64,000 nucleotides of DNA from Aquidulcibacter sp. Lineage in GTDB: Bacteria > Pseudomonadota > Alphaproteobacteria > Caulobacterales > Aquidulcibacteraceae. Shown here in pieces: positions 17,185 to 26,472 of the stretch. Each line of letters opens with the position of its first letter. The stretch's first letter is position 1. The stretch lies in NCBI GenBank assembly GCA_027532555.1, contig JAPZTJ010000057.1, forward strand, positions 1 through 64,000, read 5' to 3'. The notes under the pieces were generated by a model that was not told where the DNA came from, did not search any database, and saw only the letters and a program-made list of their open reading frames with translations. The position numbers and the translations under genes are program-made.

Positions 17185-20100
17185 GCAGAAGCGAGAGCAG
17201 CTTCGGCGTCCAAAGGTTCTGCCAAGCGGGTCAGCATCTCCTTCGGCACCACTTGCCAAATGTTGCCGATCTCGTTCGCCATATCATCCAAAATCCGCCG
17301 CCCTAAAGGTGAGCCAGTGGCTTGGACATGGCGTTCCAGCAACTCCGTGAACTGGCTTTCCCAATGCGGGCTACCAATCCGCCGCCAGACGACGCTGTCG
17401 GGGTTGATCAGCTTGGGCAAGCGGTTTGCGGGGTCCCAGACATAGGCCATCCCGCCTGTCATGCCGGCCGCAAAATTGTCGCCAACGGGGCCGAGTGAAA
17501 TCACCAAGCCGCCGGTCATATATTCACAACCATTGGCCTCCATGCCTTCGACGACAGCTGAAGCACCTGAATTGCGCACGGCAAACCGTTCCCCCGCTTG
17601 GCCCGAGGCCAAGAGTGCGCCTGAGGTTGCTCCGTAAAGGCAGGTATTGCCAATGATCGCGTTCTCCTCAGGTCTCAGGCCAGAGCCCGAAGGCGGCCGC
17701 AAGACAATTGTCGCGCCCGAAAGGCCTTTGCCAACATAATCATTTGCATCGCCCACCACGTCCAAGGTCAGACCTTGCACGCCAAAGGCACCTAAGGATT
17801 GCCCGCACGAGCCTTCAAGGCGCACGGTCAAGCGGCCTTCGGGCAGCGCGCCCATGCCAAATTTGCGCACAATGGCGCTCGATGACCTTGTACCGATGGC
17901 GCGTTGTACGTTGCGGACGCCATAAGCCAATTGCATCTTCTCTCCCCGTTCAAAGAAGGGGGCCGCATCGCGCAGGATTTGGGCGTCCAGCGTATCGGGC
18001 ACTTCCACGCGTGGCTTATCAGTGCCAAAGCGGGTTGGCTTGGCCCCTTCAACGCGGACCAGAAGCGGGTTGAGGTCTAGGTCATCCAGATTTGCCGCCC
18101 CGCGGCTGACTTGCCGCAACAGGTCGGTGCGACCGACCACTTCGTTCAAGGTCTTAAAGCCGAGGCTGGCGAGAATTTCGCGCACGTCTTCGGCGATAAA
18201 GCTCATCAGATTGACGACCTTCTCGGGCGTACCGGTAAAGCGTTGGCGCAGCGTTTCATCTTGGACGCAGACCCCCACGGGACAGGTGTTGGAATGGCAT
18301 TGACGCACCATGATGCAGCCCATCGCGACCAAAGACGCCGTACCGATGCCAAACTCCTCAGCCCCCAGCATTGCGGCCATCACGATATCGCGGCCTGTCC
18401 GCAGACCACCGTCCGTACGCAGCACCACATGGTCGCGTAGATTGTTGAGCGTCAGAACTTGATGGGCTTCAGCCAGACCTAATTCCCAGGGGATACCGGC
18501 AAATTTGATCGAGGTCTGGGGCGAAGCGCCGGTGCCACCGACATTGCCTGCGATTAGAATGATGTCGGCCTTGGCCTTGGCCACGCCTGCAGCCACCGCA
18601 CCAATGCCTGATTGGGCAACCAGCTTCACGCAAACCTTGGCTTCGGGATTGATCTGCTTCAAATCATAGATCAGCTGAGCCAAATCTTCGATCGAATAGA
18701 TGTCATGGTGTGGTGGTGGACTGATCAAGGTTACGCCAGGTGTGGCATGGCGCAGGCGCGCGATCATCTCGGTCACTTTAAAGCCGGGCAATTGCCCGCC
18801 TTCACCGGGCTTAGCCCCTTGTGCGACTTTGATCTCAATCTCGCGGCACTGGTTCAGATATTCCGCCGTCACGCCAAAGCGACCTGAAGCCACCTGCTTC
18901 ACCGCGCTGTTGGGATTATCGCCATTGGGCAGAGGCTTATAGCGCTCACGGTCTTCGCCGCCTTCGCCTGAGACGGACTTTGCGCCAATGCGGTTCATCG
19001 CCACGTTCAACGTGCCGTGCGCCTCTGGGCTTAAGGCCCCCAGCGACATGCCCGGGGTATTGAAGCGCTTGCGAATTTCGTTGAGGCTCTCAACGCCTTC
19101 TAGGGCGACAGGCTTGCTGGTCGTTTGGAAGTCCAAAAGGTCGCGCAATTGTATTGGTGCACGCCCGCTTAGCAGGCCAACATATTTCTGATAGGCAGCA
19201 TAAGAGCCCGTATTACAGGCTGTCTGCAGCTGGTGGATTTGTGCGGCCTCCAGCGCGTGTGGCTCACCCGAAGCCCGCGCCTTATAAAGCCCGCCGATGG
19301 GCAGGCTGACAACGGCTTCTTCCCAAGCTTTGGCGTGTATCGCTTGGGCTTTGAGTGCAATCCCTTGCAAACCAATGCCGGAAATGCGCGAACTCATGCC
19401 CGGGAAAAAGTCGGCAACCAAAGCCCGTGATAGGCCCAAGGCTTCGAAATTATAGCCGCCACGATAGGAGGAAATTACCGAAATCCCCATCTTGGACAAG
19501 ATTTTCAACAGGCCCGCTTCCACCGCCTTTTTGTAATTCACCACGGCTTGGTTCAGGGTCAAAGTCCCTAACAAACCACGCGCATGACGGTCCGCGATCG
19601 CTTCTTGTGCCAGATAAGCGTTGACGCAGGTCGCGCCGACGCCGACCAGAACAGCGAAATAATGGGTGTCGACGCATTCCGCTGCACGCACGGTGATTGA
19701 GCAATAAGACCGCAAGCCTCGGGCAACCAAATGCGCGTGCACGCCGCCAGTGGCCAAGATCATCGGTGCCGCGATCCGGCCGGCACCCTGATGCTCGTCC
19801 GTCAACACCAATTGGCTTTGACCGGCGCGAACAGCGTCCTCGGCTTGCGCCTTAATCCGATCTAAAGCTTCACGCAGGGCGGCACCAGCAAGATCAGGAT
19901 CTTCTGGCGTCTCATAGCTGCAGTCGATAAAGGCGACGCCCGCACCCAGCATGGCAACCATACGATCATACATGCCGTTGGTCAGCGCCGGGCTGTCCAG
20001 CACGAACACATCTTGCTGAGTCGCATCTTGAGCTAAGATATTACCCAAATTCTTGAAGCGGGTCTTGAGGCTCATCACCCGCTCTTCCCGCAATGGGTCG

Positions 20101-21737
20101 ATGGGTGGGTTCGTCACTTGGCTGAAGTTCTGCTTGAAAAAGTGCGACAACGGCCGATAGCGCGAGGAAAGCACGGCCAGCGGGGAATCGTCGCCCATCG
20201 AACCCAAAGCCTCTTTTCCCTCTTCCGCCATAGGGGCGAGGACGACTTCCAGTTCTTCCAAAGTAAGGCCTGCAGCCACTTGCCGGCGCAGCAATTCTTG
20301 ACGCGAATAGAGCTTAGGTTCTGGTCCCGGTCCGATGCGGGCCTCCAAGTCCACGACATTGGAGTTCCACTTTACGTATGGATGCGCACTGGCCAGTTTG
20401 TCGATGATGGCTTCATGGGTATAGAGCTTGCCCTTCTCCATATCGACGGCGAGCATTTCACCGCGTCCGACGCGGCCCTTTTTAGTGATGATGCGGCCAT
20501 CCAGCGGACACATGCCGGTTTCAGAGCCAACGGCCAGAATGCCATCTTGCGTCACAGAATAACGCATCGGGCGCAGGCCATTGCGGTCCATCCCGGCTAC
20601 CGCCCAACGACCGTCATAAATCGCCAGAGCGGCTGGCCCATCCCAAGGTTCCATCACCGCATTGCAATAGGCATAAAGCGCCATGTGGCTGGGCTTCATG
20701 ATGTTTTCTTGCTTGGCCCAAGCCTCTGGAACCAAAAGCGCCTTTGCCATTGGGGCAGAGCGGCCCGCGCGGACGAGGACTTCGCACACATTGTCCAAGG
20801 CAGCGGAGTCTGACCCGCCAGCTTGCACGATTGGCTTTACATCTTCCTGATAGTCCCCAAAGGCTTCAGACGCCATTGGGATCTCATGGCTCTTCATCCA
20901 ACTGATATTGCCTTTAACGGTGTTGATCTCACCATTATGGGCCAACATGCGGAAGGGTTGGGCCAAGTGCCATTGCGGGAAGGTGTTGGTCGAATAGCGT
21001 TGGTGATAGATCGCCACAGCCGACACAAACTTCTCATCCTGCAAGTCCGGAAAGAAGCTGTCGATGCTCTCAGCCAAAAACATGCCTTTGTAGATCAAGG
21101 ACTTGGACGAGAAGGAACAGACGTAAAACCCTGAAACACTCGATGCCAAAGCGCGCTTTTCAATACGGCGGCGGCAGATGAATAAGGTGCGCTCCAGCTC
21201 TTCCGCGCTGCGACCACGGGGGTCATAGAACAGGATTTGCTCAATCTCTGGCCGGGTCGCATTGGCCTTTTCGCCGATGACAGAGACATCGACCGGCACT
21301 TGCCGCCAGCCATAGATGTAAAAGCCAAAGTTCAGGATTTCGCGCTCCACAATCGTGCGCGCGGTTTCTTGCGCGCCAAAATCGGTGCGCGGCAGGAAGA
21401 TCATGCCCACGCAGATGGGGTCGTCGGTCGGACTGTGGCCCGTGCGCGCCACTTGCTCACGGAAAAAGTCTTGCGGCACATCGACCCGCACACCCGCGCC
21501 ATCACCAGTCTTGCCGTCTGCGTCGACGGCCCCGCGATGCCAGACGTTTTTCAATGCCTTCAACGCCATCGCAACAATGTCGCGCCGTGGCTTGCCGTCA
21601 AGCGCACAAACAAGACCGACGCCACAGGAATCCTTCTCATCCTCAGGATTATAGGCATGGCCATCGGTTAGAATCTGCCGGTTTTTGAGATACAGGTCGA
21701 TTGCGCTGGAGCCGCTGGGAGGGAAGGAAGAGGTCAT
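17181..21737 (-). CDS. gltB: Glutamate synthase (NADPH) large subunit
   Basis: Makes two glutamates from glutamine and 2-oxoglutarate. 1518 residues, full length. The N-terminal nucleophile amidotransferase begins at Cys38 (DSCGVGLV) after removal of a 37-residue propeptide. The central and FMN-binding synthase domains follow, with the 3Fe-4S cysteines in CIMVRQCHSNTCPVGVC (about residues 1148-1164), and the C-terminal GXGXG beta-helix domain ends the protein. It lies 57 bp downstream of gltD on the same strand; this order (gltD first) is the reverse of the common gltB-gltD arrangement. Confidence 0.97.
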   Translation of the reverse strand: MTSSFPPSGSSAIDLYLKNRQILTDGHAYNPEDEKDSCGVGLVCALDGKPRRDIVAMALKALKNVWHRGAVDADGKTGDGAGVRVDVPQDFFREQVARTGHSPTDDPICVGMIFLPRTDFGAQETARTIVEREILNFGFYIYGWRQVPVDVSVIGEKANATRPEIEQILFYDPRGRSAEELERTLFICRRRIEKRALASSVSGFYVCSFSSKSLIYKGMFLAESIDSFFPDLQDEKFVSAVAIYHQRYSTNTFPQWHLAQPFRMLAHNGEINTVKGNISWMKSHEIPMASEAFGDYQEDVKPIVQAGGSDSAALDNVCEVLVRAGRSAPMAKALLVPEAWAKQENIMKPSHMALYAYCNAVMEPWDGPAALAIYDGRWAVAGMDRNGLRPMRYSVTQDGILAVGSETGMCPLDGRIITKKGRVGRGEMLAVDMEKGKLYTHEAIIDKLASAHPYVKWNSNVVDLEARIGPGPEPKLYSRQELLRRQVAAGLTLEELEVVLAPMAEEGKEALGSMGDDSPLAVLSSRYRPLSHFFKQNFSQVTNPPIDPLREERVMSLKTRFKNLGNILAQDATQQDVFVLDSPALTNGMYDRMVAMLGAGVAFIDCSYETPEDPDLAGAALREALDRIKAQAEDAVRAGQSQLVLTDEHQGAGRIAAPMILATGGVHAHLVARGLRSYCSITVRAAECVDTHYFAVLVGVGATCVNAYLAQEAIADRHARGLLGTLTLNQAVVNYKKAVEAGLLKILSKMGISVISSYRGGYNFEALGLSRALVADFFPGMSSRISGIGLQGIALKAQAIHAKAWEEAVVSLPIGGLYKARASGEPHALEAAQIHQLQTACNTGSYAAYQKYVGLLSGRAPIQLRDLLDFQTTSKPVALEGVESLNEIRKRFNTPGMSLGALSPEAHGTLNVAMNRIGAKSVSGEGGEDRERYKPLPNGDNPNSAVKQVASGRFGVTAEYLNQCREIEIKVAQGAKPGEGGQLPGFKVTEMIARLRHATPGVTLISPPPHHDIYSIEDLAQLIYDLKQINPEAKVCVKLVAQSGIGAVAAGVAKAKADIILIAGNVGGTGASPQTSIKFAGIPWELGLAEAHQVLTLNNLRDHVVLRTDGGLRTGRDIVMAAMLGAEEFGIGTASLVAMGCIMVRQCHSNTCPVGVCVQDETLRQRFTGTPEKVVNLMSFIAEDVREILASLGFKTLNEVVGRTDLLRQVSRGAANLDDLDLNPLLVRVEGAKPTRFGTDKPRVEVPDTLDAQILRDAAPFFERGEKMQLAYGVRNVQRAIGTRSSSAIVRKFGMGALPEGRLTVRLEGSCGQSLGAFGVQGLTLDVVGDANDYVGKGLSGATIVLRPPSGSGLRPEENAIIGNTCLYGATSGALLASGQAGERFAVRNSGASAVVEGMEANGCEYMTGGLVISLGPVGDNFAAGMTGGMAYVWDPANRLPKLINPDSVVWRRIGSPHWESQFTELLERHVQATGSPLGRRILDDMANEIGNIWQVVPKEMLTRLAEPLDAEAALASA

Positions 21738-21794
21738 GAATTGGTGCCTTTGGCGGGCCGAAGCCCTATCTTTATCTGCAAGGTGAAGGGCGAC

Positions 21795-23252
21795 TTACTG
21801 GGCAGCGAATTTGGCTGCGGTGGCGCGCATGCGAGCCTGTTTACGCATCGCCGTATGCATATGTTCGGCGGCCTCTCGGCCGTCTTTGATCGCCCAAACA
21901 ACCAATGAAGCCCCACGAACAATGTCGCCGGCAGCAAAGACGTTCGGAATGGAGGTTTCCCCCGTGATGGCGTCAGCGCGAATGGTGCCCCAACGGCTGA
22001 CTTTTAGGGCAGGCTCGTCGAACAAAGTCTGCACATTCTCGGGGTCAAAGCCCAAGGCCTTAATGACCAGATCGGCAGGCACATCAAACTCTCCGCCTGC
22101 CACTTCTTCAGGGCTTTGGCGACCTGACGCGTCGGCCTCACCTAGGCGCATGCGCGCTGCGAGAACAGAAGTAACGCCCGCCTCGTTTGAATGCACGGCT
22201 TTGGGCGCGGCCAACCACTCAAACGTTACGCCTTCATCTTCCGCATTACTGACTTCGCGTGCGCTGCCTGGCATATTGGCGCGGTCACGACGATAGAGGC
22301 AGGTAACTTTTGCGGCACCTTGGCGGATGGCGGTGCGAACGCAATCCATCGCGGTATCGCCGCCCCCAATCACCACCACGCGCTTGCCAGCAGCATTGAG
22401 AGCACCGCTGTCAAAATCCGCGACAGAATCGCCAAGACCGGTGCGGTTAGAAGCTGTCAAATAATCGAGAGCTTCGACAACACCGGGGCCGCTAGAGCCG
22501 GGGCAAGGCAAAGCGCGGGCCTTATAAACACCAATAGCGATCAGCACGCTGTCATGGGTGCCGCGCAAGTCAGCCAAGGTGCCGTCCCGACCGACTTCGT
22601 AATTGAGCACAAATTTCACGCCCGAAGCTTTCAAATGCTCCACACGGCGGTTCACCACTTCTTTTTCCAGCTTAAAGCCAGGGATGCCATACATCAGAAG
22701 GCCACCCGCACGGTCATAGCGGTCATAGATGGTGACTTGATAGCCCTTGTTGCGCAAGGCCTCGGCTGCGGCCATGCCGCCGGGGCCTGCGCCGATGATG
22801 CCGACATGCTCTGCCAATTCCTTCGTTGGAACGATCGGCTCAATCCAGCCATTCTCCCAAGCGGTCTCGGTGATATAGCGCTCGACGGCACCAATGGTGA
22901 CGGCACCATGACCCGATTGCTCAATCACGCAAGCGCCTTCGCACAAGCGGTCCTGCGGGCAGATGCGGCCACAGATCTCAGGCATGGAATTGGTGGCCGA
23001 GGACAGCGCATAGGCTTCCTCAAGGCGACCTTCAGCCGTCATTTTCAGCCAATCAGGGATGTTATTCTGGAGCGGGCAGCCCGTTTGGCAGAAGGGCACA
23101 CCGCATTGTGAGCAGCGCGACGCCTGCTCATTGGCCTTTTGCGTGATGAACTCACCATAAATCTCATGAAAATCCGCCGTACGCGCCGAAGCAGGCCGCT
23201 TCTCCGGCGTCTGTGGGTCAATGCTGACGAATTTGAGGAGCCGTTCGGCCAT
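21795..23252 (-). CDS. gltD: Glutamate synthase (NADPH) small subunit
   Basis: Passes electrons from NADPH through FAD and 4Fe-4S clusters to the large subunit. 485 residues. Cysteine-rich N terminus CSQCGVPFCQTGCPL (about residues 42-56) and CGRICPQDRLCEGAC (about 93-107) bind the clusters; GAGPGGMAAAE (about 153) binds FAD and VIGGGDTAMDC (about 293) binds NADPH. It precedes gltB. The upstream region carries two inverted repeats that look like operators. Confidence 0.96.
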   Translation of the reverse strand: MAERLLKFVSIDPQTPEKRPASARTADFHEIYGEFITQKANEQASRCSQCGVPFCQTGCPLQNNIPDWLKMTAEGRLEEAYALSSATNSMPEICGRICPQDRLCEGACVIEQSGHGAVTIGAVERYITETAWENGWIEPIVPTKELAEHVGIIGAGPGGMAAAEALRNKGYQVTIYDRYDRAGGLLMYGIPGFKLEKEVVNRRVEHLKASGVKFVLNYEVGRDGTLADLRGTHDSVLIAIGVYKARALPCPGSSGPGVVEALDYLTASNRTGLGDSVADFDSGALNAAGKRVVVIGGGDTAMDCVRTAIRQGAAKVTCLYRRDRANMPGSAREVSNAEDEGVTFEWLAAPKAVHSNEAGVTSVLAARMRLGEADASGRQSPEEVAGGEFDVPADLVIKALGFDPENVQTLFDEPALKVSRWGTIRADAITGETSIPNVFAAGDIVRGASLVVWAIKDGREAAEHMHTAMRKQARMRATAAKFAAQ

Positions 23253-23350
23253 GATGTTCTCGCAATTCCAATGATTCAGGAGGGACGTGCTGCGCCCTAC
23301 TGGGGTCCGTTACAGACAAACCCACCCTTTGCCAAGCCAAAACTGCACAA

Positions 23351-23372
23351 ATAGGTAATTTTATATACCTAT
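23351..23372. promoter_or_regulatory. Inverted repeat TAGGTA-N8-TACCTA, site 1 (gltD side)
   Basis: ATAGGTA (23351-23357) and TACCTAT (23366-23372) are perfect 7-bp arms around an AT-only spacer. It lies about 100 bp ahead of the gltD start and contains TATA-like sequence, so it could overlap the gltD promoter. The same half-sites with the same spacing recur at site 2. Confidence 0.65.
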
Positions 23373-23437
23373 AACGAAAGAGGCTCTTGAGCTAACTGCG
23401 ACTTAGTCGCGAATCGGTGATGTATTGTGCGCTCATT

Positions 23438-23457
23438 TAGGTACTATTAAGTACCTA
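23438..23457. promoter_or_regulatory. Inverted repeat TAGGTA-N8-TACCTA, site 2 (uppP side)
   Basis: TAGGTACT (23438-23445) and AGTACCTA (23450-23457) are perfect 8-bp arms around ATTA. The TAGGTA and TACCTA half-sites are 14 bp apart start to start, exactly as in site 1, 86 bp away. A third small palindrome, GCGAC-TTA-GTCGC (23398-23410), lies between them. Probably binding sites for one dimeric regulator acting on gltD, uppP or both. Confidence 0.65.
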
Positions 23458-23531
23458 TTTGTGAGGTGCATCCTCGGCTGGTTTTGCGCGAGAAGCCATG
23501 CCATGAGGCGTTTAAGCGCGCTTAGAGTTGA

Positions 23532-24341
23532 ATGGACGTCATGAGCGATTATTTCGTAGCTATCCTGCTGGGCATCATTGAAGGCCTGACAGAGTTTTTG
23601 CCAATTTCCTCGACCGGCCATTTGATCTTGGCGGAGCAATTTTTGCCAGGTGCCGTGCCCGACACCTTCGAGACCATGATCCAGCTGGGTGCTGTCCTTG
23701 CGGTTGTCGTCCTTTATTTCGAAAAGCTGTGGGGGGTCTTCATCACCTTGCCGTCGAGCTCCGCCTCGCGCCAGTTCGCAGCGGCTGTCATTCTCGCCTT
23801 TTTCCCTTCGATGTTTTTGGGTGCGCTGTTGCATGACTTCATCAAGGGCGTTTTATTTAGTCCAGTTGTCGTTTCTGTCACTTTGGTTGTCGGCGGAGTC
23901 TTGATTTTGCTGGCAGAGCGCTTTCGGCCTCAGCCCCAGATCCTAGACGTTGATGATATTTCGGTCAGCATGGGGTTGAAGATTGGTCTGTGCCAGTGTT
24001 TGGCGCTGATCCCCGGCATGTCGCGATCTGGCGCTACCATTATTGGAGCCATGATGTTGGGCGTGGACCGCAAGCCTGCGGCGGAGTTCAGTTTCTTTCT
24101 ATCCATCCCCACAATGGTTGGCGTCTTTGCCTATGAAGGCTGGAGCAATCGCGAAGCTTTGCTGGCGCAAGGTGGGCAGGATTTGATCTTGGTCGCCATA
24201 GGCTTCCTTGTCTCCTTCATCACCGCGATTTTCGTGATCAAGCTGTTTATTGGCGTCGTGCAGCGCATGGGCTTTGCACCCTTTGCCTATTACCGCATCG
24301 TCGTCGGGCTGTTGATGCTAGGCATCTTCTGGCCGTTCTAG
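23532..24341 (+). CDS. uppP: Undecaprenyl-diphosphatase (BacA family)
   Basis: Dephosphorylates undecaprenyl pyrophosphate so the lipid carrier can be reused for peptidoglycan and polysaccharide synthesis; overexpression gives bacitracin resistance in other bacteria. 269 residues with about eight membrane segments. Family signatures are clear: EGLTEFLPISSTGHLIL at about residues 17-33 (catalytic glutamates) and GMSRSGATI near 162 (arginine and serine of the phosphate site). An in-frame ATG at 23541 (MSDYF) is an alternative start. The stop codon interlocks with that of coaBC through CTAG. Confidence 0.95.
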   Translation: MDVMSDYFVAILLGIIEGLTEFLPISSTGHLILAEQFLPGAVPDTFETMIQLGAVLAVVVLYFEKLWGVFITLPSSSASRQFAAAVILAFFPSMFLGALLHDFIKGVLFSPVVVSVTLVVGGVLILLAERFRPQPQILDVDDISVSMGLKIGLCQCLALIPGMSRSGATIIGAMMLGVDRKPAAEFSFFLSIPTMVGVFAYEGWSNREALLAQGGQDLILVAIGFLVSFITAIFVIKLFIGVVQRMGFAPFAYYRIVVGLLMLGIFWPF

Positions 24342-25558
24342 GCTGTTGCTACGCCGAAATGGGTTGCGATTGCTGCAACCAGCCGCTCGGCAATCTGACC
24401 CTTTGGGGCTTCGGGCCAGCTTTGTTGACCGTCTGCGGTAACCAGCATGATTTGGTTGCTTTCCCCGCCCATGACGTTGCCAGAGACATCGTTCGCCACC
24501 ACCCAGTCACAGCCTTTTTTGGCCCGTTTGGCAGTGGCATAGGCCAAGACGTCATGGGTCTCAGCGGCAAAGCCGATAACCAAGTTTGGCCTGTTCGACC
24601 CTACTTGGGCGATGGTGGCCAGAATATCTGGGTTCTCAATCAAGGTCATGGCAGGCGCTTTCGCGTCACCTTTTAGCTTGAGCTTCACCTCAGCCTTGGT
24701 CTCGGGTCGCCAATCGGCGACGGCGGCAACCGCGACAAAAATGTCGGCAGGCAAAGCCGCTTGGCAGGCGGCCAGCATATCCCGCGCACTTTCAACCCGC
24801 GCCATGGTGACCCCAGGCACGTCGTTCAGCGCGGTTGGCCCTGACACCAAAGTGACCTCTGCACCAGCTTCAGCCAGCGCTTGGGCAATGGCATAGCCTT
24901 GCTTGCCAGACGAACGGTTGGACAAGAAACGAATGGGGTCCAAGGCCTCTAAGGTTGGCCCGGCTGTCACAATCGCACGCTTGCCCTTCAAGGGTTTGTC
25001 CGCCGAGGCCTTCCGCCAATATGCTTCCACCGCCGCAGCTATCGCATCAGGCTCCGCCATCCGGCCTGGCCCATATTCGCCACAGGCCATTGCCCCGCTA
25101 TCTGGTCCAATGAAGTGAACGCCATCCTCGCGCAAGGTGGCCAGATTGCGCTGGACGGCGGGATGCTCCCACATGCGCACATTCATGGCGGGCACCATCA
25201 AAACGGGCTTATCGGTCGCTAAAAGAGCGGTTGAGGCCAAATCATTGGCCAGACCATTGGCCACTTTGCCAATCAGATCCGCTGTCGCCGGGGCCACAAG
25301 AACGAGGTCCGCACTACGCGATAGCTCAATATGGCCCATCTTGGCTTCATGGGTCAGGTTGAACAACTCTTGATGCACATCGTCCTTGGTTAAGCTGGCC
25401 AAGGTAAGCGGCGTCACAAACTGGCTACCAGCATGAGTCAAAATGGCGCGACAGCCGATGCCACGCTTTTCCAACGCCCGCACCAATTCCGGGGTTTTAT
25501 AGGCAGAAATCCCTCCACCCACGATCAAGAGGACGCGCTTTAAGCTCATACCTGCCAT
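24338..25558 (-). CDS. coaBC: Bifunctional phosphopantothenoylcysteine synthetase/decarboxylase
   Basis: Two steps of coenzyme A synthesis. 406 residues. The N-terminal FMN-dependent decarboxylase (about 1-185) shows the catalytic histidine in GHIELSRSADLVLVAP, the substrate clamp PAMNVRMWEHPA and ACGEYGPGRMAEP. The C-terminal CTP-dependent synthetase (about 190-406) has TAGPTLEALDPIRFLSNRSSGKQG and the KxKK-like region. A second ATG at 25549 is possible. It ends on the uppP stop codon; an Lrp-type regulator gene lies 27 bp upstream on the same strand. Confidence 0.95.
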   Translation of the reverse strand: MAGMSLKRVLLIVGGGISAYKTPELVRALEKRGIGCRAILTHAGSQFVTPLTLASLTKDDVHQELFNLTHEAKMGHIELSRSADLVLVAPATADLIGKVANGLANDLASTALLATDKPVLMVPAMNVRMWEHPAVQRNLATLREDGVHFIGPDSGAMACGEYGPGRMAEPDAIAAAVEAYWRKASADKPLKGKRAIVTAGPTLEALDPIRFLSNRSSGKQGYAIAQALAEAGAEVTLVSGPTALNDVPGVTMARVESARDMLAACQAALPADIFVAVAAVADWRPETKAEVKLKLKGDAKAPAMTLIENPDILATIAQVGSNRPNLVIGFAAETHDVLAYATAKRAKKGCDWVVANDVSGNVMGGESNQIMLVTADGQQSWPEAPKGQIAERLVAAIATHFGVATA

Positions 25559-25585
25559 TTAGACCATAAAAACTTGTACCAAAAG

Positions 25586-26062
25586 CTAAATTCGCAAAGG
25601 CACAGCGGTAGTAAATTTGATGGTCTCCATCGCGAAGCTGGAACTGACATCGCTCAACTTCGCGCTGCGGATCAATTTCTTATAGACCCGGTCATAATCT
25701 GCGATGGAGGCGACTAAGAGTTTGAGCAGATAATCGGTATCCCCACTCATGCGGTAAAACTCTACCACTTCAGGAATGGCGGAGACAGAGCGGGCGAAGT
25801 TTTCCAGCCATTCATCGGAATGATCGGACGTTTTAATGGCAACAAAAACTGTCATACCCAGACCGACCGTCTCTGGATCGATCAAAGCAACCCGCTTGGC
25901 GATGATACCCGCCTCTTCCATCCGCTTGATACGCCGCCAAGCGGTGTTCGCAGACATGGCGGTACGTGACGATATTTCCTCTAAAGATACAGAGGCATCG
26001 GTTTGAAGTATGGACAAAAGCTTAATGTCTGCTTCGTCAATTTTTTGATTTTCTGGCTTCAT
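25586..26062 (-). CDS. Lrp/AsnC family transcriptional regulator
   Basis: 158 residues. N-terminal winged helix-turn-helix (about 8-65: DIKLLSILQTDASVSLEEIS then TAMSANTAWRRIKRMEEAGII) and C-terminal RAM ligand domain (about 75-150: VFVAIKTSDHSDEWLENF, ...GDTDYLLKLLVASIADYD). Members respond to amino acids. It is divergent from the DUF6356 gene across an AT-rich 104-bp region and directly ahead of coaBC, so either could be a target; the effector is not readable. Confidence 0.93.
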   Translation of the reverse strand: MKPENQKIDEADIKLLSILQTDASVSLEEISSRTAMSANTAWRRIKRMEEAGIIAKRVALIDPETVGLGMTVFVAIKTSDHSDEWLENFARSVSAIPEVVEFYRMSGDTDYLLKLLVASIADYDRVYKKLIRSAKLSDVSSSFAMETIKFTTAVPLRI

Positions 26063-26166
26063 GGTCGAAGAAATATATCAAATCGAGGCTGATTTTCAAT
26101 AAGAAAGTGAAAATTTACCATAGAATCTGTGAGAACCTTTGCGTACAAAAAGGGGAGACTTAAACC
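26063..26166. promoter_or_regulatory. AT-rich divergent control region (Lrp-type gene / DUF6356 gene)
   Basis: 104 bp rich in A and T (AATATATCAAAT, GAAAATTTACC), unlike the surrounding coding DNA, between the divergent Lrp-type regulator and the DUF6356 gene. Lrp proteins prefer such AT-rich DNA, so autoregulation from here is likely. A GGGGAG ribosome site for the plus-strand gene is at its right end. Confidence 0.4.
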
Positions 26167-26430
26167 ATGTTCAAAAAACTATTTGTCGAGCATCCAGAGA
26201 GCGTCGGCGAAAGCTATTTTGAACATTTAGGCGTAGCTTTCAGTTTTGGTTTCCAAATGTTGGGTGCAGCCTTCGCCTGCATCATTCACGGCCTAATTCC
26301 CGGTCTGTTTAAGTCTACCGGTAGCCAGACCATTTGTTGTCTGCATGACCGCATGGTCCTGCACCGAAACCGCAAGCATGGCGCTGCATCTGGCGCAATT
26401 GCACAGTCTGGTGAAACAGCCCTAAGCTGA
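26167..26430 (+). CDS. DUF6356 family small protein
   Basis: 87 residues. The pattern ...HPxSVGESYFEHLGVAFSFGFQMLGAAFACIIHGLIPGLF...TGSxTICCLHDRMVLHR is that of the DUF6356 family, which is common in Alphaproteobacteria. A hydrophobic stretch at about residues 20-48 could be one membrane segment or an amphipathic hairpin; the basic segment after it would face the cytoplasm. Function unknown. Good GGGGAG ribosome site. Divergent from the Lrp-type regulator, and 42 bp ahead of the YeiH-type gene; a GGCGCG/CGCGCC hairpin lies in that gap. Confidence 0.8.
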   Translation: MFKKLFVEHPESVGESYFEHLGVAFSFGFQMLGAAFACIIHGLIPGLFKSTGSQTICCLHDRMVLHRNRKHGAASGAIAQSGETALS

Positions 26431-26472
26431 GTTATCGGCGCGTTGGGTAGGCGCGCCTGATTGTGGGGCCTC

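Noticed and set aside
20118..20813. Plus-strand 231-codon open frame
   Set aside because: Antisense to gltB, no conserved features.
22191..23111. Plus-strand 306-codon open frame
   Set aside because: Antisense to gltD; long only because of GC-biased third positions.
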